In this document: piece by piece, positions 7,996 through 18,653 of the stretch
Layout: the number at the start of each line of letters is the position of its first letter
Position numbering within the stretch: the stretch's first letter is position 1
Origin: Planococcus sp. ISL-110
GTDB lineage: Bacteria > Bacillota > Bacilli > Bacillales_A > Planococcaceae
Direction of reading: 5' to 3'
DNA length: 64,000 bases
Assembly (NCBI RefSeq): GCF_018613575.1
Contig: NZ_JAGGPX010000011.1
Coordinates: 286,181-350,180, forward strand
Position numbers and translations under genes: made by a program
The notes under the pieces: generated by a model
Told to the model about the DNA's origin: nothing
What the model saw: only the letters and a program-made list of their open reading frames with translations
The model's database searches: none

Positions 7996-8934
7996 TTAAT
8001 TGATCACTGAAGCTGCTTTGATCGATTCGAATTCACGCTCTGAGCATTGAACAAAATGGCCAGGGCTGATTTCTCTCATCCGCACATCATCAGCTTTAGT
8101 ATAGTCATGAACTGCAGGATCGTAGGATTTTCGGACCCGGTTGCGCTCATAGTTTGGGTCTGGCAATGGAATGGCTGACAGCAAGGATTGCGTATAAGGG
8201 TGGAGCGGGTTCTTATACAGCTCTTCAGCAGGCGCCAATTCCACTAACTTACCGAAATACATTACCCCAATACGGTCTGAAATGTATTTGACCATTGATA
8301 GATCATGGGCGATGAACAGGAACGTCAATCCTTTTTCCTCTTGAAGTTCTTTCAATAAGTTGACAACCTGTGCTTGGATGGAAACATCCAATGCAGAGAT
8401 CGGCTCATCGGCAATGATGAAATCCGGATCTACAGCCAAAGCACGGGCAATTCCAAGGCGCTGACGCTGTCCGCCTGAAAACTCATGCGGGTAACGGTTG
8501 GCGTGTTCCTTGTTAAGGCCGACTGTCTCCAGTAAATCATAGACCATCTTTTTGCGCTCAGCCTGATTTTTCGCCAAGCCGTGGATATCGATACCTTCAG
8601 CAATAATATCCATCACTTTCATACGCTGATTCAACGAAGCGTATGGATCCTGGAAAATCATCTGCATTTTGCGGTTGAATTTTTTCAGTTCCTGCTTTGA
8701 TTTCTTGCCATGGACATTTTCGCCTTCATAGAAAACGTCACCATCAGTTGCATCATACAAACGGATGATGGAGCGGCCAGTAGTGGACTTACCACAGCCT
8801 GACTCACCAACCAAGCCCAAAGTTTCACCTTTGTAGATGTCGAAGCTGATATCATCTACCGCGCGGACTTCATTAGCTTTACCGATATTGAAATACTGTT
8901 TCAGGTTTTTAATTTCCAGTAATTTTTCAGCCAT
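7996..8934 (-). CDS. oppF: Oligopeptide ABC transporter ATP-binding protein OppF
   Basis: One of the two cytoplasmic ATPases that drive peptide import through OppBC. The 312 residues contain the Walker A motif GESGCGKST near residue 42, a Q-loop QDPYASLNQ, the signature SGGQRQR, Walker B IIADEP, and HD in the H-loop (FIAHDLSMV). The C-terminal oligopeptide-transporter extension includes [12 protein letters not shown]. The ATG overlaps the oppD stop by one base (TAATG), so the two are translationally coupled. It is the last gene of the operon. Confidence 0.93.
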   Translation of the reverse strand: MAEKLLEIKNLKQYFNIGKANEVRAVDDISFDIYKGETLGLVGESGCGKSTTGRSIIRLYDATDGDVFYEGENVHGKKSKQELKKFNRKMQMIFQDPYASLNQRMKVMDIIAEGIDIHGLAKNQAERKKMVYDLLETVGLNKEHANRYPHEFSGGQRQRLGIARALAVDPDFIIADEPISALDVSIQAQVVNLLKELQEEKGLTFLFIAHDLSMVKYISDRIGVMYFGKLVELAPAEELYKNPLHPYTQSLLSAIPLPDPNYERNRVRKSYDPAVHDYTKADDVRMREISPGHFVQCSEREFESIKAASVIN

Positions 8935-9989
8935 TAGAGCGCGCCCCCTTCATAATATCTGCTTCCTGGGAATTTTTTCATACGTTCAATGACAGTCAAA
9001 GGCGGTTCTACTCGTGGTGCATCCGGATGCAATAACCACGTGGCAGCAGAATGTGTATCACTGACTTTAAAAAACGGAGGATTTTGCTCCATATCAATTT
9101 TCAATGCGTATTCACTTCGAAGAGCAAAAGCATCTCCTTTAGGCGGATCCAGCAAATCAGGTGGTGTTCCTGGAATCGCATACAATTTTGCATCTTCTGT
9201 ATCCAATGATGGCATTGAACTCAACAACCCCCATGTATATGGATGCTGCGGGTTGTAGAAGATCTCATCGACTGTACCGATTTCAACAATTTTACCGCCA
9301 TACATAACCGCTACACGATCCGCTACGTTTGCTACGACACCAAGATCGTGTGTGATGAAAATAATTGATGTATCGATTTTTTTCTGCAAGTCTTTCATCA
9401 ATTCCAGTATTTGGGCTTGAATTGTTACATCAAGAGCAGTTGTAGGCTCATCTGCAATCAAGATTTTCGGATTGCAGGCAAGTGAAATGGCAATAACAAT
9501 CCGCTGGCGCTGACCGCCTGAAAATTGGTGCGGATATTGCTTCATCCGCAATTCGGGTTTTGGCATGCCTACCAATCGCAGCAAATCGATCGCTACTTTT
9601 TTCGCTTCAGTTTTACTAATTTTTTGGTGTTTCAATAAGGGCTCTGTCAATTGACGGCCAATCGGCATTGTTGGATTCAAGGAAGTCATCGGATCCTGGA
9701 AAATCATCGAGATTTCTTTTCCGCGGATCTTCTGCATTTCCTTATCGCTCAACTTCGTCAAATCCCGGCCGCCAAACAGAATTTCACCGCTTTTGAACTC
9801 CGCTGAACTTTCAGGCAACAACCGCATGATGGATTTTGTCGTAACAGATTTACCTGAACCGGACTCTCCTACAATTGCCAAAGTTTCGCCTTTATATAGA
9901 TCAAAGTTAACGCCTCGTATCGCTTTAACTTCCCCGCCTTGGGTATTAAAGGAAAGCTCGAGGTCCTTTACTTGTAAAATTTTCTCCAT
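8934..9989 (-). CDS. oppD: Oligopeptide ABC transporter ATP-binding protein OppD
   Basis: Partner ATPase of OppF. The 351-residue protein has Walker [18 protein letters not shown], signature SGGQRQR, Walker B LIADEP and FITHDLGVV. Its long C-terminal extension carries PHQF-independent features of the OppD subfamily, including HPYTWGLLSSMP, GTPPDLLDPPKGDAFA and TH.AATWLLHPDAP. The extension lacks the Cys cluster seen in the other D subunit at 20544. The start follows AAGGAGG, 15 bases after the oppC stop. Confidence 0.93.
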   Translation of the reverse strand: MEKILQVKDLELSFNTQGGEVKAIRGVNFDLYKGETLAIVGESGSGKSVTTKSIMRLLPESSAEFKSGEILFGGRDLTKLSDKEMQKIRGKEISMIFQDPMTSLNPTMPIGRQLTEPLLKHQKISKTEAKKVAIDLLRLVGMPKPELRMKQYPHQFSGGQRQRIVIAISLACNPKILIADEPTTALDVTIQAQILELMKDLQKKIDTSIIFITHDLGVVANVADRVAVMYGGKIVEIGTVDEIFYNPQHPYTWGLLSSMPSLDTEDAKLYAIPGTPPDLLDPPKGDAFALRSEYALKIDMEQNPPFFKVSDTHSAATWLLHPDAPRVEPPLTVIERMKKFPGSRYYEGGAL

Positions 9990-10004
9990 TATCGACTTTC
10001 CTCC

Positions 10005-11033
10005 TTAATCTTTCATCTTCGGATCGAGGGCATCACGAAGTCCGTCACCGATCAAGTTAAACGCAATCATGATTAAACTCAACAAGATAGCCGGGAATGC
10101 TAAAATATGCGGTGAAAATTGAATTAACGAATAACCATCGTTAATCAATGTTCCAAGCGAAGCATCCGGTGCCTGCAGCCCCAGTCCGATAAAGCTTAAG
10201 AAAGCTTCAAAGAAAATAGCGCTTGGGATGGTAAACATCGTGTTGATGATGATAACGCCCAGAACGTTCGGCATTAAATGTTTCCAGATAATACGGCTGT
10301 CGCTCGCACCTAGTGTGCGCGCAGCCAAAACGAATTCCTGGCTCTTGTACTTAAGTACCTGTCCACGGACAACCCGGGACATCCCGGTCCATCCGGTTAT
10401 GGTTAAAGCGATAATGATAGCCAGTATCCCGGGATCCATAATCAAGATGAACAAGATTACCACAACCAGGTTAGGAATACCCGTCAGAATTTCAACGATC
10501 CGTTGCATAAAGTCATCAATGCGTCCACCGAAGTATCCTGAAACACCTCCATAGATTACCCCGATAAGCATGTCAATCGCAGCTGCCACAAATGCAATGA
10601 ATAAGGATACTTGAGTCCCTGTCCAAACGCGGGAGAACATATCACGGCCAAGCCCATCAGTTCCGAACCAATAGTTGACTTCAACATTTTTCATTTCGTA
10701 TAAGTCGACTTCCTGGCCGCCCAAAGTACCAACACCATCAAATATTCCTAAGTTCTCAATGACCGGAATTTTAGGTGGCAGGTTTGCGTGAGTAATCGTT
10801 TGTGCATTAGGCTCATATGGACTGATCGCTGGCCCTAAAAATGCCATGATGACAATCAAGCCGAATAGGATCAGACTGAACAAAGCACCTTTGTTTTTAC
10901 GGATACGGTACCAGGCATCCTGCCAGAAGCTGACGCTTGGTTTAGTGATGCGTTCCGCTTGATGGGCATCCAATGTAATCCGCTCAAACGAACCTTTCGG
11001 AAGTTCGGGAATTTTATCAATTTTTTGAGTCAT
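10005..11033 (-). CDS. oppC: Oligopeptide ABC transporter permease OppC
   Basis: Inner-membrane permease of the BPD type. The 342 residues begin with a cytoplasmic stretch, then a first membrane helix (GALFSLILFGLIVIMAFLG), an extracytoplasmic loop with WFGTDGLGRD, and five further helices. The EAA-loop AARTLGASDSRIIWKHLMPN contacts the ATPases. The ATG overlaps the oppB stop by one base and AGGAGG precedes it. Confidence 0.93.
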   Translation of the reverse strand: MTQKIDKIPELPKGSFERITLDAHQAERITKPSVSFWQDAWYRIRKNKGALFSLILFGLIVIMAFLGPAISPYEPNAQTITHANLPPKIPVIENLGIFDGVGTLGGQEVDLYEMKNVEVNYWFGTDGLGRDMFSRVWTGTQVSLFIAFVAAAIDMLIGVIYGGVSGYFGGRIDDFMQRIVEILTGIPNLVVVILFILIMDPGILAIIIALTITGWTGMSRVVRGQVLKYKSQEFVLAARTLGASDSRIIWKHLMPNVLGVIIINTMFTIPSAIFFEAFLSFIGLGLQAPDASLGTLINDGYSLIQFSPHILAFPAILLSLIMIAFNLIGDGLRDALDPKMKD

Positions 11034-11968
11034 TAATTTTTACCTCCTGAAAGACGAATACGAGGATCAATGACACCATACAAAATATCTACTAACAGGA
11101 TTATCACAATCAGGAATACTGAGAAGAAGAGAGTGGTTCCCATGATGATGGCGAAATCATTGACCATGATCGATTTAACGAATTGTTCCCCGATACCCGG
11201 AATTGCAAAGATCTGTTCCACTACAAGCGATCCGGTAAGGATAGCGACAGCCATTGGTCCAAGAACCGTAACCAACGGAATCAACGCGTTTCGGAAGGCA
11301 TGTTTAAATGCAATCTCTGATCCGCTCGCCCCTTTGGCCTTAGCTAATGTAATATAATCCGAGCCAAGAACCTCAATCATTTCGGTACGGATAAAACGTG
11401 CCGCCGTAGCTAGAGGGAACATAGCCAATGCGATAGATGGCAGAACGCTGGACATAAAGCCGTCTTTCCACAAAGCAACCGGGAATAAACCCCATTTTAA
11501 TCCGAACCAGTATTGCAGCAGCGAAGCAAAAACGAAGGAAGGAATCGATATTCCGACAATTGCGATGAATGTGCTGCTGTAGTCAACCCAGGAGTTTTGC
11601 CTTAGAGCAGCAATCATTCCCAGTAGGATCCCTAACACAGTTCCCAATAGCATTCCTTGTAAACCAATTTGTGCAGAAGGACCCATACGGCTTAAAATCA
11701 CATCCGTAACATCTTTGCCTTTAAACTGGTTGATGGAAATTCCTAAATCACCTTGCAATAAGCCAAACATGTAATCGAAATATTGCACCGGAAGCGGTTT
11801 GTCCAATCCATATCTGGCTTCTACGACTGCCCTTTGTTCTGGAGATAATTTATCTGCGGAAGCGACGGGGGATCCTGGTAAAACTTTCATTAAGAAAAAA
11901 GTGAAAGTAGCGATCAGTGCTAAAGTGATCACCATATAAATTAAACGCTTGCCAATATACTTAGCCAT
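11033..11968 (-). CDS. oppB: Oligopeptide ABC transporter permease OppB
   Basis: Second permease subunit, 311 residues and six predicted helices. It opens with KYIGKRLIYMVITLALIAT, and has LDKPLPVQYFDY in the external loop typical of OppB. The EAA-loop is LAKAKGASGSEIAFKHAFRN. GGAGGTG gives the ATG. It is the first gene after a terminator-like hairpin that separates it from oppA. Confidence 0.93.
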   Translation of the reverse strand: MAKYIGKRLIYMVITLALIATFTFFLMKVLPGSPVASADKLSPEQRAVVEARYGLDKPLPVQYFDYMFGLLQGDLGISINQFKGKDVTDVILSRMGPSAQIGLQGMLLGTVLGILLGMIAALRQNSWVDYSSTFIAIVGISIPSFVFASLLQYWFGLKWGLFPVALWKDGFMSSVLPSIALAMFPLATAARFIRTEMIEVLGSDYITLAKAKGASGSEIAFKHAFRNALIPLVTVLGPMAVAILTGSLVVEQIFAIPGIGEQFVKSIMVNDFAIIMGTTLFFSVFLIVIILLVDILYGVIDPRIRLSGGKN

Positions 11969-12084
11969 AGTGCACCTCCAAAATTAATTCTATTTGACAA
12001 GCCCGTTGACTGAAAAATGCGGACTCGCAGCATTCATCACTTAGCAGAAAATGGTCAATTTTCGGTTAATTCCTATACATTAGA

Positions 12085-12125
12085 AAAGAGAGTATATCGA
12101 CTCCTAAATGCGATATACTCTCTTT
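12085..12125 (-). terminator. Hairpin between oppA and oppB (partial terminator)
   Basis: A perfect 15-bp stem, with AAAGAGAGTATATCG on the plus strand at 12085-12099 and its complement at 12111-12125; read on the minus strand it is followed by TCTAATG. It lies after oppA and about 120 bases before oppB. Read-through with partial termination would give more binding protein than permease (inference). Confidence 0.8.
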
Positions 12126-12155
12126 CTATTTTGTTTTTACAGTAGCGGGATTAAA

Positions 12156-13859
12156 TTATTCTTTGCCCGAAATGTATGCCCATTTGTAGCTGTAATCTCC
12201 ACCGAATGGGTGTGTAACGATACCATTAACATAAGGCTGTTGAAGTGACATTAAACCACGCTGATAGATTGGTGCGATTGCAGCGTCATCTTCAAGAAGG
12301 ATTTTCTCAGCTTGTGCCATTGCTTCCCAACGTGCAGCTGGGTCTGTAGCCAATTCGCCTTTAGCTGATTCAACTAAAGCATCATACTCAGAGTTAGAGT
12401 AAGACATTTTGTTTTGTGCAGATCCAGTAACAAACAAGTCAATGAATGTCATAGGATCCTGGTAATCAGGTCCCCATCCAGCAGTTTGGATGTCATAGTC
12501 CTGAGCTTCGTCAAGTTCTAAACGAACTCCGAAAGGTACAGCTTTAAGGTTGATCGTCAACCCTTCAAGATTCGTTTCAAGTTGTTCTTTCAAGTAAGCA
12601 TCCATGTTTTTAGCAGTTTCAGTGTCTCCACCTAGGATTTCAAGAGTGACTTCTTCCACTCCCAATTCTTCAAGGCCAGTAGCCCAATGTTCTGCAGCTT
12701 CTTCAGCATTAAATTCAATTAGATCTCCGTTAACATCACGGAAGTCAGTGTTGCTTTCATCGAAAGTGAACTCAGTTGGCACCAAGTAGTTAGCTGGCAA
12801 TGAACCGTTCGCTAATACTACATCAACTAGATTTTGCTTGTTGAAGCCTTTTGCAATTGCTTTACGGATATTAACGTTTGAAAGAGCATTTTCTTCACCG
12901 TTGCGCTCTTGGTTAAGTTTAAAGTAGAAAACAGTTGGTTCTAATTCAGTAATCAGGTTTTCATCATTTGCGTATTGCATAGCAAATTCTCCGGTCAAAC
13001 CAGTACGGTCTTTCTCGCCTGAGTTGTAAAGGTTAACCGCAGTAGCAGGTTCTTTTACAACGTCGACATTGATTGTTTCAAGTTTAACTGTTTCAGCATC
13101 CCAGTATTCAGGATTTTTTTCCATTGACCAAGTTAAACCAGTACCATCCCAGTTAGTAAGTGTGAATGGTCCGTTGAAAATCAAGTTTTCAGAGTTAGAA
13201 GCATAAGCATCACCTTTTTCAGTTATGAAAGCTTCGTTCTGTGGGTAGAAAGTTGGGAAAGCCATCAATGACATGAAGTAAGGTACTGGACGCTCAAGTT
13301 GTACTTCAAGAGTTTTTTCGTCTACAGCAGTAACTCCAAGTTCAGTTGGTTCCATTTCCCCTGCAGCAATTTCAGTAGCATTTACAATTGAACCAGCCAT
13401 CATGTAAGCTCCGTATGGAGAACCTGTATCTGGATCAATTGAACGCTGCCAAGAGTAAACGAAATCTTCGGCAGTAACAGGTGTACCGTCTGACCAATTT
13501 GAGTCACGTAATGTAAATGTGTAAGTCAAACCGTCTTCGCTAACTTCTGGCTCGCCTTCAGCGAGTGCCGGTTCAGCTAAGTTTTCCTGATCTAAACGGA
13601 ATAGGCCTTCGTTAACATTATTGAAAATGTTAAACGCGACTGCATCCTCAGCTAATGAAATATCCATAGTAGGAATTTCAGCTGTTTCCATCAAGCTAAG
13701 TACTTGTTCTGAGTCTAATTCTCCAGATGTTTCTGTTCCTTCTGTATCCTCTGGAGCTTCGGTTCCTGTATCAGTGTCGTCTCCGCCGCCACACGCCGCT
13801 AGAAAAGCACTTAAAACTAATACTAGGCTTAATAGCCAAAAAATCTTGCTGTTCTTCAC
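12156..13859 (-). CDS. oppA: Oligopeptide-binding lipoprotein OppA
   Basis: Extracytoplasmic peptide receptor of the importer encoded downstream. From the chosen GTG start (V at 13859, preceded by GAGGGGG) the product has 567 residues. It opens with a lipoprotein signal ending LAAC, then a low-complexity acidic linker (GGGDDTDTGTEAPEDTEGTE). The SBP_bac_5 fold follows, with ALAEGEPEVSEDG-type and FVYSWQRSIDP segments typical of OppA. The upstream MYQFFRKLEG extension lacks a ribosome binding site. It is the first gene of the operon, and a TATAAT at 13904-13909 fits its promoter. Confidence 0.95.
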   Translation of the reverse strand: MKNSKIFWLLSLVLVLSAFLAACGGGDDTDTGTEAPEDTEGTETSGELDSEQVLSLMETAEIPTMDISLAEDAVAFNIFNNVNEGLFRLDQENLAEPALAEGEPEVSEDGLTYTFTLRDSNWSDGTPVTAEDFVYSWQRSIDPDTGSPYGAYMMAGSIVNATEIAAGEMEPTELGVTAVDEKTLEVQLERPVPYFMSLMAFPTFYPQNEAFITEKGDAYASNSENLIFNGPFTLTNWDGTGLTWSMEKNPEYWDAETVKLETINVDVVKEPATAVNLYNSGEKDRTGLTGEFAMQYANDENLITELEPTVFYFKLNQERNGEENALSNVNIRKAIAKGFNKQNLVDVVLANGSLPANYLVPTEFTFDESNTDFRDVNGDLIEFNAEEAAEHWATGLEELGVEEVTLEILGGDTETAKNMDAYLKEQLETNLEGLTINLKAVPFGVRLELDEAQDYDIQTAGWGPDYQDPMTFIDLFVTGSAQNKMSYSNSEYDALVESAKGELATDPAARWEAMAQAEKILLEDDAAIAPIYQRGLMSLQQPYVNGIVTHPFGGDYSYKWAYISGKE

Positions 13860-13903
13860 TAAATTGACCCCCTCAAGTTTTCTGAAAAATTGGTACAAGG
13901 CTA

Positions 13904-13909
13904 ATTATA
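13904..13909 (-). promoter_or_regulatory. Candidate -10 element of the opp operon
   Basis: TATAAT on the minus strand (plus ATTATA), about 45 bases before the oppA GTG. No good -35 is seen 17 bases upstream, so the promoter is probably activator- or context-dependent. Confidence 0.45.
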
Positions 13910-13959
13910 CATAAGATTTTTTTCTTGTACAGAACTTTTTTTGGAAATTTTTACACTCT

Positions 13960-13977
13960 TGTAACAATTCCGTTACA
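13960..13977. promoter_or_regulatory. Inverted repeat TGTAAC-N6-GTTACA in the oppA / membrane-protein divergent region
   Basis: A perfect 6-bp inverted repeat with a 6-base spacer. It lies about 50 bases upstream of the opp -10 and about 35 bases upstream of the divergent promoter at 14011. The position suits an operator; the regulator is unknown. Confidence 0.4.
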
Positions 13978-14010
13978 TTCATATTACAGAACACCGCACG
14001 AATATTGGAT

Positions 14011-14039
14011 TTGTAAGCGTTTTCTGCGTCTAGTATAAT
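14011..14039 (+). promoter_or_regulatory. Sigma-A type promoter for the DUF3899-like gene
   Basis: TTGTAA (14011-14016), 17-base spacer, TATAAT (14034-14039). Confidence 0.75.
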
Positions 14040-14102
14040 TGTGAATTTTTTTGATTTTTTTTTGATTTTCTTCTACAATTGATAAGAATCGAGGTGCGAA
14101 AC

Positions 14103-14444
14103 TTGAAAAAAATCTTTTTTTTTACATTCATTATTCAAATATTGATTTTTGTTACTATATTTTTGCGAACAGAAGATCTCTCCCTTCTGTCATATATTAA
14201 CAATTCCTTTGTATACGGAGGAATCCTACTGTTTTTTGGTTTATGGGTTTTTGTTGTACGGACAGGTGTATTTGATATATTCACCGCCAGCATGAGAAAG
14301 GCTTTCAAGCTGAAATCCACATTAGAGGAAGACGAAATGCGCTCACCTTCTGAAGCGTTAGGCTTTTCCAGTGCACCGTTGCTCATTACAGGAACGATCA
14401 CCTTGCTGGTAATGGTAATTTGCCTGGTGATTTACAGCATCTAA
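14103..14444 (+). CDS. Small three-helix membrane protein, DUF3899-like
   Basis: The function is unknown. The 113-residue protein, from a TTG start placed 6 bases after GAGGTG, has three hydrophobic segments. They are FFFTFIIQILIFVTIF near residues 4-20, GGILLFFGLWVFVVRTG around 38-55, and LLITGTITLLVMVICLVIY at the C-terminus. The middle part, a helix followed by GVFDIF and a basic MRKAFK, resembles the DUF3899 family of Firmicute membrane proteins (recalled, not searched). Its promoter is well formed. The position between opp and trpS corresponds to yjbA in B. subtilis, but the protein is not similar in kind. Confidence 0.65.
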   Translation: MKKIFFFTFIIQILIFVTIFLRTEDLSLLSYINNSFVYGGILLFFGLWVFVVRTGVFDIFTASMRKAFKLKSTLEEDEMRSPSEALGFSSAPLLITGTITLLVMVICLVIYSI

Positions 14445-14446
14445 TA

Positions 14447-14476
14447 TTGCTTCTTAATTTGCTTATGTATTATAAT
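14447..14476 (+). promoter_or_regulatory. Candidate trpS promoter
   Basis: TTGCTT (14447-14452), 18-base spacer, TATAAT (14471-14476), immediately upstream of the T-box leader. Confidence 0.6.
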
Positions 14477-14483
14477 ATAAAGA

Positions 14484-15733
<1,250 letters not shown>

Positions 15734-15734
15734 A

Positions 15735-15766
15735 AAAAAGGAGCTGCGAATTCGCAGCTCCTTTTT
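15735..15766. terminator. Bidirectional terminator between trpS and the second peptide-transport operon
   Basis: A perfect 32-base palindrome centred on GAATTC, with A and T runs at the ends, serves both convergent genes. Confidence 0.95.
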
Positions 15767-15775
15767 GTTTAGTTT

Positions 15776-17599
15776 TTATTCTGCAATAACTGGTGATTCT
15801 TCGCTGACTGCAAGATCAGACAAGTAAACCCCAGTACCGTCACCGATTGCGTAGTTTAATACGCGGTTGTTAACCGGGCTCAAAATTGCACGGTATAAAG
15901 TAGGGAATACCGGTACTTCCTCGACCATCAACTGCTGCCATTCGTTGTAAACTTCCTGGCGGTATGCAAGGTCAAATGCTTCTTCTGAACGTCCTTCTTC
16001 AAGAAGGCGCTCATTTTCTTCATTTTCCCAACGTGCGAAGTTGTAGATGGCGTTAGCTCCGTAAAGTCCTGAAGGATCTACGTCAATCCCGACTCCCCAA
16101 GCTGCCTGGAAGACATCAACACTCGGATCATCTTCCCCGCCGTTGCCAACACGGTCATAGAATGAGTTGAATTCAAGCATTTCCAGATTGACTTTCAAAC
16201 CAACTGCTTCCCATGACTGAACATAGTATTGTGCCAAAGGTTCAGCCGTATCGCCGCCTGTCATTGAAATGAAGTTGATTTCAAGTGGGTTGCCTTCTGG
16301 ATCTTCGCGCAATCCATCATCGTCTGTATCAACATATCCTGCATCATCCAATAGCTGGTTTGCTACTTCAGGATCGTAAGTTCTTCCTTCATTGCTGTCA
16401 TCATGGAACTCGGGGTGGGATGGCGGAATCAAAGTTGTCGCATTCCAACGCAAACCATTATAGAATTTTTCGCCGACTGCTGCGTTATCGACTGCATGCC
16501 ACATTGCTTGACGAAGTTCCTTATTGTTCATTTTCGCTTCAGGGTCGTAAGCAACAGTGCTGCTTTCAGCATCCCATGTTCCCAATTTAAAGCCAATATA
16601 TGTGTAGGCGCGATCAATCGCTCCTAAATATTCTACGTTGGACATTTCAGCATTGTCAGGGAATTGATCCACTGGGAATTCGCTGATCAAGTCAACTCCT
16701 CCAGTTTCCAGTTCCTGAACAACTGTTGAACTGCTGATTACTTTGATTGTTACGCCATCAAGGTTTGGTTCTCCGCGCCAGTAATCTTCGTTCTTAGTAA
16801 GAGTTACAGACTCACCAGGTACGATGCTGTCCACTTTGAATGGTCCAAAACCGATTGGGTTTTCACGCACTTCAGGTGAAGAAGAGATATCGGCAACTGC
16901 CATGTCTCCAAAGATGTGTTTAGCCAATGGGTAAGACCAGATGCTTCCCGTTAATAGGGAAGGTGTAGATTCAATATACGTAATCGACAAAGTCTTTTCG
17001 TCGATGACTTCAATGCCTGAAATCGTATCAGCCGATCCGCTATTGTATTCTTCCATTCCTTCGATATTCGTGAAGTCAGAATTATAGCGCGGGCCATCAT
17101 ATTCAGGGTTACCGATTACTTCGTGCGCAAACAACCAATCTTCTGCAGTCACAGGTTCGCCATCATGCCAATTGACATTATCGCCGATTGTGAAGGTGAA
17201 TGTACGGCCATCTTCTGAAACTTCATAAGTTGCAGCTCCATCATTTGTGTAGACATAGTTTTCATCCCAAGTTAATAAACCTTCATCAAACCAATTCAAG
17301 ATTTCTGCATCCGGTGCTCCAGAGTAGAAATTCCAGTTTAATGTTCCTTCAAATACTGTATCCGATACTAAACCGAATGTAATGTTTCCGCCATCGATGG
17401 CTTCCCCTTCATTCGTTTTTACATTGCTGAAATCATCAATTGAATACATCCCGCCGTTTTCAAGTTCCTGTCCGCCTTCAGTATCCTTTTCCCCGCCGCT
17501 TTCTTCCGTGGACGTATCGTCACCGGTGCAAGCTGCCAAGACCAACACAAAAGACAACATTGGCAATGCTAAATATCTAGACCATTTATTTTTCGCCAT
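15776..17599 (-). CDS. Peptide-binding lipoprotein of the second Opp/App-like importer
   Basis: A 607-residue extracytoplasmic solute receptor with a lipoprotein signal ending LVLAAC and a Glu/Gly-rich linker. The SBP_bac_5 domain is recognisable from YEVSEDGRTFTFTIGD, NWHDGEPVTAEDWLF and the C-terminal EWQQLMVEEVPVFPTLYR. GAGGAGG precedes the ATG. It is the last gene of the D-F-B-C-A operon, after a 117-base gap that holds a GACTGTCCCTGT motif. This differs from the first operon, where the receptor comes first. B. subtilis AppA is the positional counterpart, but specificity cannot be read from sequence. Confidence 0.9.
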   Translation of the reverse strand: MAKNKWSRYLALPMLSFVLVLAACTGDDTSTEESGGEKDTEGGQELENGGMYSIDDFSNVKTNEGEAIDGGNITFGLVSDTVFEGTLNWNFYSGAPDAEILNWFDEGLLTWDENYVYTNDGAATYEVSEDGRTFTFTIGDNVNWHDGEPVTAEDWLFAHEVIGNPEYDGPRYNSDFTNIEGMEEYNSGSADTISGIEVIDEKTLSITYIESTPSLLTGSIWSYPLAKHIFGDMAVADISSSPEVRENPIGFGPFKVDSIVPGESVTLTKNEDYWRGEPNLDGVTIKVISSSTVVQELETGGVDLISEFPVDQFPDNAEMSNVEYLGAIDRAYTYIGFKLGTWDAESSTVAYDPEAKMNNKELRQAMWHAVDNAAVGEKFYNGLRWNATTLIPPSHPEFHDDSNEGRTYDPEVANQLLDDAGYVDTDDDGLREDPEGNPLEINFISMTGGDTAEPLAQYYVQSWEAVGLKVNLEMLEFNSFYDRVGNGGEDDPSVDVFQAAWGVGIDVDPSGLYGANAIYNFARWENEENERLLEEGRSEEAFDLAYRQEVYNEWQQLMVEEVPVFPTLYRAILSPVNNRVLNYAIGDGTGVYLSDLAVSEESPVIAE

Positions 17600-17716
17600 T
17601 CTCTGTTTCCTCCTCTTTTTTCTTAAATAAAGCTTTTTTGGACTGTCCCTGTACTTGAATAGAGTTATTTCTGCCTGGTACCGAGAACCCTACTCCCCCT
17701 TTTCCCCACTTTTTTG

Positions 17717-18628
17717 TCACCCTCTGCGCTGTCGGGCATCGGTAGCGCGTTTTAAGGCTTGCCCAACATTATTTATACTAAGCATCAATACAAAAATCAG
17801 AATTGATGCAGGTAACCAAATCCACCATCTTAATTCCAGTGTTTGAGGGTTTCTTGCATAACTGATCAAGGTCCCCAAACTCGGAGTTGATTCTGGAAAG
17901 CCGAATCCTAAAAAGGACAGGCCGGATTCAATTCCGATATTGCCTGCCAAATTTAACGTCATCGTCACAATGATGATCGAACTCAAATTTGGCAAGACCT
18001 GGAAAAACATGATTTTAAAATCGGATGTCCCCAATGTCTTAGAGGCTTTTACATAATCCAATTCTTTTTCCTGCAGCGCCTTTGAACGGATCAGCCGTGC
18101 AATTCCCATCCATAGGAAAGCCGTCATGATTAACGAGAAGGACACAATGCTATATCCAGGTACAGCTGTTACGAATGCGATGACAATCATCAAGATCGGT
18201 AAAACCATGAAGAAATCCACGAAACGCATGAAGACATTGTCCACAGTACCACCGTAATATCCAGAAATCAGCCCGACCAGTATGCCTATGATTCCTGTCA
18301 ACAACGTGACCAAAAAACCGATGGCCAATGAGTTGCGTGTCCCAATGATCAATTGACCAAAGATATCCCGTCCGCCGTAATCCGTACCTAGCCAATAAGT
18401 GGCCGATGGCGGCTCATAAAGAGCGAAAAGGTCGACTTTGATAATTTCAGACTGGTCCATGATGATCGATGTACCGAATACACCGAAAATGATCAGGAAC
18501 AGTAACAATAGAGAACCAAATGCAATTTTGTCCCGTATTAACTCTCTTAGTAATATACTGAACCCGGATGGGCTTTTGCCGAGATCCACATCCTGGATTT
18601 GTGCTCCACTGTCTTTATCAATTCTCAT
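17717..18628 (-). CDS. Peptide ABC transporter permease (AppC/OppC-like)
   Basis: A BPD-type permease of 303 residues from the ATG at 18628, which sits at better distance from GAGGTG than the in-frame GTG at 18634. It has a cytoplasmic N-terminus, the helix IAFGSLLLLFLIIFGVF, WLGTDYGGRDIF in the first external loop, and an EAA-loop ASKTLGTSDFKIMFFQVLPN. Five further helices follow. It is encoded 20 to 30 bases after the B subunit. Confidence 0.9.
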   Translation of the reverse strand: MRIDKDSGAQIQDVDLGKSPSGFSILLRELIRDKIAFGSLLLLFLIIFGVFGTSIIMDQSEIIKVDLFALYEPPSATYWLGTDYGGRDIFGQLIIGTRNSLAIGFLVTLLTGIIGILVGLISGYYGGTVDNVFMRFVDFFMVLPILMIVIAFVTAVPGYSIVSFSLIMTAFLWMGIARLIRSKALQEKELDYVKASKTLGTSDFKIMFFQVLPNLSSIIIVTMTLNLAGNIGIESGLSFLGFGFPESTPSLGTLISYARNPQTLELRWWIWLPASILIFVLMLSINNVGQALKRATDARQRRG

Positions 18629-18653
18629 ATTCACACCTCAAAATTGTCATTTA

